64,000 nucleotides of DNA from Carposina sasakii. Taxonomy: Eukaryota > Arthropoda > Insecta > Lepidoptera > Carposinidae. Location: assembly GCA_014607495.2 (NCBI GenBank), contig CP053162.1, positions 2,860,469-2,924,468 of the forward strand. Reading direction: 5' to 3'. Of the stretch, positions 55,857-64,000 are shown piece by piece. Within the stretch, counting starts at the first letter, position 1; each line of letters opens with the position of its first letter. The notes under the pieces were generated by a model. That model was not told the origin of the DNA, ran no database searches, and saw nothing but the letters and a program-made list of their open reading frames with translations. The position numbers and the translations under genes are program-made.

Positions 55857-58800
55857 CTGGAAATTAAAGAGTATTGTGACGTTACTTTTGAAATTGCATC
55901 GATAAAATACAATTACCTACTACAGCTACAGTTTTGGTATCTTTTTATCCTTTCGCATGGCAATAGATAGCCGTAATGTCAACGCAAGTTTTATAAAATA
56001 TTAATAAGAAAATGAAAAAATTCTTCACCCGAATGAGATTTGAACTCACGACCACTCGCAAACCGTGCTTTCGCTCTAACCGACTGAGCTATCGTTTACC
56101 ATCTCTTTTAAATTACATTATTGGCAACGTTATTTTTTCATCCCGATAGCTATACACTAGCCAAATCTCGGTAAATAAAGCTGAATCTCTCAGCACAAGT
56201 TTTATTAGAAAGAATGTTGGTAGATTTATCTACAGTGATATAAGATAGCTCTGTCCACGAAACTAAATGAAAAATCAAATTCTTAGAATACACGAGGTAA
56301 CTTTAGATTACAAAATAAAAATATGTATATATCTACTTTCTCAAGCAAATTCAATAGCTTCCCTTTTTTAGGGTTTGTGTAATTTTATATCCGATTTTGC
56401 TAAATAACACGTAATGGAGAGTTACATAAAGCCATTATCATAATACGAGTACTCGTAACCAAAATGGCTGAAGAATTATTTGCGTTGTTTCCACCCAGAT
56501 CCGATAGCTGGACGATAAAGATAAGAGAGGGCAATTTCATCGCAAGCACACCTAAACTTATCGTAATGGTATTGAGGTTATCATACTCACTCAGTGCAAA
56601 GCAAGTGCTTTGCCTTTTGGATATCATAAAATTATAGGAAAAAACTATTGATTCGCTGATGATACTAATTTCTGCTCGTATTCTAATCCATCTTTTAGTG
56701 AAACTATCTTTGCAAATACTTAATTCTGTAGAATACCTATATATGTATTCCTGTAGAATACCTATATAGCAGCTTATTAGTTACTCGTTGGTGATAATAA
56801 TTAAGTAATTTAAAGAATTTTAGAAAATTTACAAAAATAACAGTATTGATGGGTGAAGTTGGTAGTGCTAGTGACCCTGCATGCCGTGTCATAGGTTCTG
56901 AGTTCGAATCCTGGTAGGTGCAAACATTGATATGATTAATATCGAGGTTTTTTTCTGAGTTATAGATGTTTTTACACTTATCTATGTATTTATATAGGTA
57001 AAATTGCTTAGCACCCACGACACAAGATCTTAGAGTGGGACTAGGTTAATGTGTTGTAAAGTGTGTGAAAATGTTTATTGTTATTGACCTATTACTTACC
57101 CATTTATAGCAAATCCGGCAAACCGTCTGACTAGAGAGTCGCTCGTTTGGCTATCTGTAGTCCTTAGATCATAGTTAAACAAGAAGTTTAACACTGAACC
57201 GTGCCTCGCTCCGGTCAAAGGGATCTGAGTGTACGGCCAATCCGAATTCATCGTCCCCAAATAAGCGAACTCGTACAGTCTCACCGGTGCAGTGGATGTC
57301 AACGCTCTTTCCCAAGCACCTCTTATCACAGGCACAAGTACTAACACATCTCCAAAATAGTCCAAGTAGTCCTCAATATTTTGCATGTTTATCTGGCCGT
57401 TTGCGAAGTAAAATTCGCGGATTTTAGTCATTTCCAAAGAAGTGTTCACTCCATATTGCAAGTCCTCTTGCAGGAATTCCGTCAGATTGTTCTGCATTAG
57501 CGTTAACCAGTTTCCAAATGCTGCTTCTTCTGCTCTAATTGTACCTTCCCTGTCTGTATAGCCTGCAATGTAGGGGATGTGGCTGTAGTTTCCTGAACGT
57601 AAGATATTCAGAGGCGCATCGTGAAGGAAGGTATCGTTAGGATTAAGATTCACATCTTCAATGCAAGGCGAGAACAAAATAGATTGGTTCCTGAATTCAA
57701 ACTGTGAAATAGCATTCACAAGTATATTAATATCCGTACTAACTAACAGTTGAGCCAACTCCGATCTGTCCTTACTAGTATAACCAAGGCTTTCTCCAAA
57801 ATTCCTGGCTTTTCTAGCAGCGTCGTAGGATACTGCCCATGGAGCTAAGGCTGAGCCGCTTTGAGCCACAGCTTTATGGACTAGGTTGGTAGCCATTGGA
57901 GACATGGTGATCAAATCAACCATAGCTGCTGCTGAGCCATGTCCAAATAACAACACATTGTTAGGGTTACCGCCAAACCCAGCAATGTTATCCCGCACCC
58001 ATTCCAAGCCTTGGACTACGTCTTTTAATCCAGCGTTACCGGGAGCTTCAGTTACGCCCAGACAAAGGAATCCAAAGATAGACAGTCGATAGTTCATAGT
58101 GACTACGACTAAGCCTTCTTCTATCTGTTTCCTGTAAGTGTAGGGGATTGTAGAGGAGCTTTCATATTCTTCCCCGTTAAGGAAAACGAAGACTGGCTTT
58201 GGGGTGGTGACGTTATTGGTAAAGACGTTGAGGGTTAGGCAGTCCTCGACACCGATTAATCCTCTCGCGCTGGGCTGGGCGCATATTACGCTGCTCTCCA
58301 CTGCTTCGAATACACCAGGGTAGATAGGCGGTGGTGGAGGTGCCTGAAAATTTTGATATATTATTATAATTACTAGATATTCTCCATGACTGGTCGCTGA
58401 TAGAGGCAGTAAAGTACTAGAGTCAAAATGTTTTTCTATGCATATTTAAACGCACGTATGAGAATAAATAAGGTGAATATTTGTTTAATATTTAAATTTG
58501 AGCTTTCTTGAAATTATAAATCTTTTAAAATCAATCTACTTCTATCATCTTCAGCCTATTGCAGTCCACTACTGAACGCTACTGCCATAGAGGGTTTTTG
58601 CCCATAGTCACCGCGCTAGGCAGGCGGGTTGGTGACCGCAGTCTGATTTTTGGACTATGTTGATAGCACAAGAGGCGCAGGGCAGGCATGGGGTGGTACA
58701 AACTCTACTATGCCGGCACCATGCGGCTAATGATCATGCGGTGCTGGCTACTCGATTTTGGAAACACAGACGTGTGCATATGTAGTTTAGTGTTATAGAT

Positions 58801-60484
58801 AGTATATAACATATAATCACGCCTTTATCCCTTACGGGGTAAGCAGAGCACCAAGGGCCGATAGGACCACATGGTGCCACTTCTGACCAATTTTGAGGGT
58901 ATAGTTGAGATGTACAAGTTCGGTTAGAGTGACAGGTGGTCAGCCCATCGCCTACAAAACACCAAAATCCTCTTGTCCCTCTACTGACTTGTACATTATG
59001 CCCGGGAAGAGAAGCAGCTGAAGTATTATACGTTTTTTTTGTTATAGATAGTCTTATCATTAAAGATTATTTTTCTTCCAGTTGCCAATGTTACCGCGCT
59101 TATTCTTAGATACTAGTGGACGCCCGCGACTCCGTCCGCGTGGACTCTAGAAAAAACAAAATGTCGAAATTATCCGGGATAAAAACATTTTCCGGGGATA
59201 AAAAGTAGCCTATATGTTAAATGGGACCTGTCACAATATATTCCTGAAAACTGCATCGTAATCAGTTCAGCCGTTTCTGAGATTAGCGTGCACAAACATA
59301 CAATTCGTTACAATTTTTTTATATGTATAGATTATTCAGCAGGTGTTTTTGTATACAGACATAACCACGAGCTCTACTATATATGTTTTTATTTGGGAAA
59401 TATGTATGTCACTCTAGCAAACCTGCTTATAGCAACGTCTCGTTTCCACAATGGAAACAACCCTGCTTTAATATTTGAAGGTAGCCCCGCAGTGCACTAG
59501 TTATGGAAATGTATGTCTATTGCTTTACCTATAGGGTTTAGATGGGTGGTTTAGATTCTATGGATAATCTTTATTAATTTTTATAGTAAGAATCTGTGTA
59601 CATTTGTTATACAACCAGATGTCGACACCCATGACCTCTATCATAAATAACCGGTGTTGAAAACCGGTTTCAATTTTGTTTCATACTCGTATCGGTTCAT
59701 TTATTTACAAAAAACGGGTCAATATAATCATACAACTATTGAACTATGTGAGTTGATAATTGCAAGAAAAATAAAAAACTTAAAACAATGCGGTTCAAGT
59801 TTCAACGCCAATCCAAATATAGTACAGTGACCATTATAATGTAGCCGATGTCATCGGCGCTAGTATTTATCTTGATTTAAATTATTTCATTCACGATAAT
59901 TTAGTTCGTTAAACCGCCGGCAATCTGCTAATGCTGGACTTATATAAGAATCGGTGCACACATTGCGTCGCGTCTTTGCCTCTCCTCTTCACATTTGTGT
60001 TGTTTTTGCTGTATGAATTGTTATTATTGCATGGTTCCGACAGCAGTAGTTTCGATTTAAATATCCTGTGTTTTCGATTGTTTTGAAACGATTGTAATCC
60101 GGTTAACTTTGTAGGAGGAGCTATAAAACTCCGTTGATCCGGTACATACTGAAATGCATAGGTGAACTCTCCTGTTGCAGGTTGTATATTCACAGTCAAA
60201 TCACAATGCACTATTATGTGTGTATTTATAGCCCTAAAGGTACAGAAAGCACGATTCGATTGTTAATACACGGGAAAGAATTTTTAACCAACCTTAAACC
60301 GGTTATTTCCGGCCGTATTTCCTCCATATTTGATTCCGTAAAATGCGAAATAGTTTCCATCGGCTGCCAATCTCGCTTGGACAGTACCAACTGTCGTGGA
60401 CACTTGTAACGTCTGCGCGCGGCCTAATGCCGCCAACGCACACACTGACAGGAAATAAAACAACATGTTTACCACAACACACAC
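55583..60484 (-). CDS. Carboxylesterase-family protein without catalytic serine, three exons
   Basis: Exons 60484-60293, 58343-57100 and 55856-55583 join in phases 0 and 2 to about 569 aa, the usual family length. A signal peptide (MLFYFLSVCALAALGRA) is followed by the family's NNRFK|APPPPPIYPGVF junction, EDCLTLNVFT, VVTMNYRLSIFGFL, APGNAGLKDVVQGLEWVRDN and AVAQSGSALAPWA. The nucleophile elbow, normally GESAG, reads GHGSA (198-202), so glycine replaces the serine. The oxyanion HGGG reads NGEE (120-123). The acid Glu330 (TDREG) and His445 (ARHGSVLNF) remain. The C-terminus has SSSAK then LIGFASFVVIAQVVLKLL, a GPI-anchor-type signal or membrane segment. It is probably a secreted, surface-anchored, non-hydrolytic esterase-like protein (binding or adhesion, as for neurotactin or neuroligin relatives). 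The coding frame is fully intact. A second ATG at 60466 has the better context; numbering uses 60484. Confidence 0.93.
55990..56200 (-). repeat. tRNA-derived SINE (type 2) in esterase-like intron 2
   Basis: Minus strand A box TAGCTCAGTCGGTTAGAGC and B box GAGTTCAAATCTC at tRNA spacing, then the TTATTAATATTTTATAAAAC tail. tRNA-like but part of a repeat. Confidence 0.7.
56850..57062 (+). repeat. tRNA-derived SINE (type 1) in esterase-like intron 2
   Basis: B box GAGTTCGAATCCTGG, then TAGCACCCACGACACAAGAT and TTAATGTGTTGTAAAGTGTG. It ends about 40 bases from the exon 2 donor. Confidence 0.75.
57100..58343 (-). CDS. Esterase-like gene, exon 2
   Basis: Acceptor AAAATTTTCAG|GCACCT, donor AATGG|GTAAGT. 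Holds most of the alpha/beta-hydrolase fold. Confidence 0.93.
58552..58731 (-). mobile_element. Repeat R, copy 4, in esterase-like intron 1
   Basis: TTAGCCGCATGGTGCCGGCA on the minus strand to the RTE-like tail. Internally deleted. Confidence 0.7.
58795..59045 (-). repeat. SINE-like repeat E, copy 2, in esterase-like intron 1
   Basis: Reverse complement of 605-850 with few differences. The tail reads AAGGCGTGATTATATGTTAT on the minus strand. Confidence 0.65.
59113..59331 (-). mobile_element. Non-autonomous Helitron (type 1) in esterase-like intron 1
   Basis: CTAGTGGACGCCCGCGACTC at the reversed 3' end. The reversed 5' end is TTTATATGTATAGA. Confidence 0.82.
60293..60484 (-). CDS. Esterase-like gene, exon 1 (signal peptide)
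   Basis: Up to 64 codons ending CGGTTTAAG|GTTGGT. ATG at 60484 or 60466. Confidence 0.88.
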
Positions 60485-60821
60485 ATTAAACTGCCGATAT
60501 TCACGACTGTGTTACTCAACGGCTAAAGAGCGAATGGAATGAACGGAAGATGGCGACGCTAAATAAAGAATCTTTATCGGAATCCAAGATATGATAAAGA
60601 TATAATGAGGTCATCATATTCCCGACAGTTTAATGTGTAAATATTAGGAAATGTTGTTTTTGGATAGTTCTTGTTAGTTCCCTTATCTGATTATCGGCTT
60701 ATGGTCGCCATGATAGTAAAAGAAAGCTATCAGAGCCAATCTATACCACACATAATCCGAGGAAAATTCTTTGTAGACTTGCTTTTGTGATCCCTGTTCG
60801 GTAAATACTCTATAACGAATC
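60485..60821 (-). promoter_or_regulatory. 5' flank of the esterase-like gene
   Basis: The minus strand shows TTCTTTATTTAGCG about 80 bases before the start codon and an initiator-like ACAGTCG nearer. The core promoter is probably here but no site is firm. Confidence 0.3.
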
Positions 60822-60982
60822 TACAGGGTGTAAAAAGACAACGATTTTCTTTTGATACCTCGTATTCATCTTTCGAAAACCCATGGTTTCCCAAGGTTGG
60901 TTTCATAGAACAAAATATCGTAACGTTACAAAAATACTATTATTAGGTATTAAAAGAACAACGTTGTATTTTACACCCGTAT
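60822..60982. mobile_element. 161-bp fold-back element, TACAGGGTG type
   Basis: TACAGGGTGTAAAAAGACAA and the inverted TTGTATTTTACACCCGTA. Inner arms TCTTTTGATACC/GGTATTAAAAGA also pair. Confidence 0.7.
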
Positions 60983-61443
60983 AGACAAAATATGTTATTA
61001 CTACACGTTTCCTTATTTAAATAAATCAGACAAGGCAGACATAACATCTCATCTCCACAACCTAATGTTCAGGCAGTCTGTCCTAGTTGGCTAGACTCCA
61101 GGTTTGGCTTTAGGGTTTACGTCGTGTCACTTAGGTCAATTGCAGGTGCTTCGTGATTTTTCAAAGAAACAACTTTTGGACTAATAAGATAAAAGAGGAT
61201 TTAGTTTTGTATTCAATTGTCGAGGATGTTTGGAGGAGTGAAGTGAGAAAGAGGTGTGAAGTGAGGAGGATTTAAACCTTGTAGCTTGGAAATGTTCACA
61301 TAAAAAAATAAAGGTTTCTATGTTCGTCAGACTCTACATGGCATTTGTAAATGTATCTATTCCTTTATTCTAAAATATGAAAAAGACATCAATTTCATCG
61401 TCAAAAGGCCATACCTATCTTATTAGATATTTATTTTGTTTCA
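60983..61443. other. No gene seen
   Basis: Nothing recognised. Confidence 0.5.
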
Positions 61444-61608
61444 TCTATACTAATATTATAAAGCTGAAGAGTTTGTTTGTTTGTTTGTTTGTTTGAACAA
61501 AGGAGGTTGATTTGAAAAATTCTTTCAGTGCTTTACCAAGGAAGGCACAGTCTACAACAACCTGCCCGGCTTCGCATCAACTCACACGAAGTCGTGGGCG
61601 GCTGCTAG
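61444..61608 (+). mobile_element. Non-autonomous Helitron (type 2), complete
   Basis: Starts TCTATACTAATATTATAAA after A, then (GTTT)n, and ends GTGGGCGGCTGCTAG before T. 165 bp. Confidence 0.88.
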
Positions 61609-62639
61609 TAAGTTATAAAGTTGCCTGCTGCAGTTACTTTATCAACTCCAAAAGTTTATATTTTTCCGGGTAATAGGTCCCGCCAAGTTATTTTTATTCC
61701 GTGACTGACAAGTCACATTGATTCATACTTACATATCTATGATATTGATAAGGCAGATAAGACACACTCACCAATGATGGGTGTACGAATGTATCCAAAC
61801 TCAGATTTCTAAGATTTAGGTATGTTGTACAAAATAGTTTTTAAGATAATACCAATATATTTGGATATTTATTTCTTTACTAAGCTCTACCTTGTTGTAA
61901 TAATAATGTCAAGTATGTATGTGGGTAGATCAATAAAAGTCAGTCGCAATCTACGAGTGTTTACTTCATGGTGACAGCGGTGGGATATGTAAACCGTGGA
62001 TGTTGGATGTCCATCGTGATACTGCAGTCAGGAACAACAGCCGTGTGTATTATGCATGTTTATTTATTTATATATTTTTATCCAAAATATGATTGATATG
62101 TACTATTTACTGCCAATGTCAATACTAGAGATCAAAAAGAATCTCAGTTTTTTTTATTGCAATTTTTGTATGAAATAATTGAAGATTAAATCTGATATGC
62201 ACAAAATATCTTTCAAGTTCGATAGGGTTATTGGAATTGGCCATTAGTGATGCTGACTCAGAACCAAAGGTGCTTAAAAAATTTGCTTCGTATTTGTATA
62301 AAAGATTGCTAAAGTTAACTTACTTATCACTTTATTTTTGCTAACTTTCATGTGGCTAAAATACTGTGGTTATATAAAAATTGTATGTAAAAGCTGCTCT
62401 AGGTTGCATGCATATGCACATGTCTGCATAATTTCACTGAATTAATATGCACTTCTATATAATACAGACCTTGTAGCTTTTGAAGTAGGTAAATAGGTAG
62501 AAATAGTGATCTAAGCAATAATATACCCACTCGTAAACAAAACTGGGAAAGTTCTCCTAATTGAAATACTAAACCTTATACTACTTTGCTGCTAGAAAAA
62601 TAATAAAAAACATCTGAAAATTGAGGATTTTTCCGATGA
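61609..62639. other. No gene seen
   Basis: AT-rich sequence. Confidence 0.5.
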
Positions 62640-62760
62640 ATTAATTAGTAATTTTTGAGTAGTAATTTTATCATGGTCTGAAGTTAGAGCGTAAGTGTCA
62701 GACAGGTAAATACTGAAATGCTGACCAAGTATCATTATGTTAAATCTCTGAAATTATATG
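62640..62760. mobile_element. Family A fragments
   Basis: ATGGTCTGAAGT and CAGACAGGTAAATACTGAAA are family A words placed next to each other. It looks like an internal deletion derivative. Confidence 0.5.
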
Positions 62761-63085
62761 CGGTGCAAATCGCGGGGGTTCCGCTGTTGTTCCATAATAT
62801 ATAATAAAGTATGCTAATTATATTTTACTTTACTCAAAAAATGTTTTGTAGTAGCTTCTACATTACCTACGTGGGTACAAAAAAAAAGAAAGAAATTTCG
62901 CACTCGCTGAAAATGATTTCCATAATTTAATCAGCCACTGTTAAAAATCTCATATATTTTTAATGAAAGACTACATTTTCTTAATCATAAGCTTTTCATA
63001 AACTTTCTTGTAATTTATGTATTATTTTTTTGTTGTTTAATTAATAGAAATTCTCCGTTTGAAATTAAAATTTGAATACATTATA

Positions 63086-63535
63086 TACAGAGTGTTTGTG
63101 ACAGCCAGGCAAATATTGATATGACGACTTCAGACCATGATTCTAAGGCGAAAAATACTTAAAATGTTATTATCGCAGGACTTTTTTTTCATTTTTCGGG
63201 AAAAAAGTGTAATTTATTTAAAGTATGCCTTAGGTAATGTCTTAAAACAAAATTTTAACCAATAGATAATTTTCAAAAAAATTTAGCGCTCAGATAAGTT
63301 AAAAAAACTGATCAACCCTAATAGAAAGTCAAAGTGATCCAAAAAACAGCTACCTATGTATCACACAAACCAATAAGCTCATTTAACTATTTACAGGATC
63401 GCCCGATACAATTTATGCGAAAAGCAAACAGATACATACCCTGCGATTAATAATACCTACTGTCGTATTACTCAACACAGTGGTTCACAATGTTCAGCAT
63501 ATCAGTATTTGTCTGGCTGTTACACACACCCTGTA
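63086..63535. mobile_element. Inverted-repeat element family A, copy 7
   Basis: TACAGAGTGTTTGTGACAGC to CTGGCTGTTACACACACCCT then GTA. 450 bp. Confidence 0.85.
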
Positions 63536-63555
63536 TGTATAGGTACACTAATTAT

Positions 63556-63656
63556 TGTATGCTCCACGGCTGTGTTACCGAAAGGGGGTAGCCAAAATAG
63601 CAAAATCACAAAGGAGATCCTTCGGCCACGTTAAGCATAGCGGGGCCAGCCCAAGT
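63556..63656 (+). repeat. Repeat family F fragment
   Basis: CACGGCTGTGTTACCGAAAG to CACGTTAAGCATAGCGGGGC. Confidence 0.65.
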
Positions 63657-64000
63657 AACATGACCTGCAAAACACGATATGATAAACCGATTTATCGACA
63701 ATTAGCCTGTCAAAATACGATAAATATAGCCGCCAAGATGAATATACGATATCGTACGATAGGATATCCACGATGCGTGATCATGCTAGGGGGCAGGATG
63801 TAATGGTGTTAAATATTCTACTCGTAACATAGCGAGGCGTGATCTTAGTGAAAAAATTCTCCGCCAATAATTAATAGGTACCTAGATTTTATCTAGTACC
63901 TAAATTGTATTTTTTTTATTATTATTATGTTTGTTTTTGATAAGCTTGTTAGGTTTTGTGAAACACTGATAAAATTGTGTGTGCATTAGTACCTGATTAG
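63657..64000. other. No gene seen to the window end
   Basis: A short run of ACGATAT-type words (63675-63765), otherwise AT-rich. Confidence 0.45.

Noticed and set aside
56040..56100. tRNA gene on the minus strand
   Set aside because: It has A and B boxes, but is attached to a SINE body with an A-rich tail and repeats elsewhere. The acceptor stem does not close.
1..64000. CRISPR arrays, operons, ribosome binding sites
   Set aside because: The window is animal nuclear DNA with introns and retroposons. No regularly spaced repeat-spacer array was seen.

Overview
The window looks like a piece of a moth or butterfly nuclear chromosome. It is AT-rich and intron-rich. It carries several families of short Helitron-like elements (starting 5' TC, ending CTAG before a T), RTE-type LINE tails ending in (ATG)n, tRNA-derived SINEs and many short inverted-repeat elements. 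The order is inferred from these repeat types and from gene structure. No species call is possible by eye.

Three protein genes can be assembled, all on the minus strand. (1) 6618-12144: a two-exon gene for a hAT-transposase-derived protein of the ZMYM1/DUF4371 type, about 857 aa. Its intron is packed with mobile elements. (2) 14993-18618: a complete four-exon gene for 5-formyltetrahydrofolate cyclo-ligase (MTHFS), 196 aa, with all splice phases matching. (3) 55583-60484: a complete three-exon carboxylesterase-family gene, about 569 aa, with a signal peptide and a hydrophobic GPI-type tail. Its catalytic serine and oxyanion-hole glycines are replaced, so it is probably not an esterase enzyme.

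On the plus strand, a CpG-rich promoter-like stretch at 26330-26678 leads into a short coding first exon (26679-26768) with a perfect splice donor. This is probably the start of a gene with long introns that continues to the right, possibly beyond the window. A tentative second exon lies at 34575-34643. Two further short ATG exons at 44448-44543 and 46253-46291 also end in phase 0 at good donors and could be alternative starts of the same gene. The product is not recognised.

The rest is repeat-rich intergenic or intronic DNA. Notable structures are: a four-layer nested insertion at 3468-6300; a tandem segmental duplication at 21205-25383 whose breakpoints can be placed to within 2 bp; three copies of one short inverted-repeat element in a row at 38605-39801; a perfect 37-bp inverted repeat inside a larger fold-back at 36783-36956; and a 797-bp foldback element with a 9-bp target duplication and arrays of a short motif at both ends (50498-51294). 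Repeat borders are judged by eye and may be off by several bases. No rRNA gene, functional tRNA gene or CRISPR array was seen.
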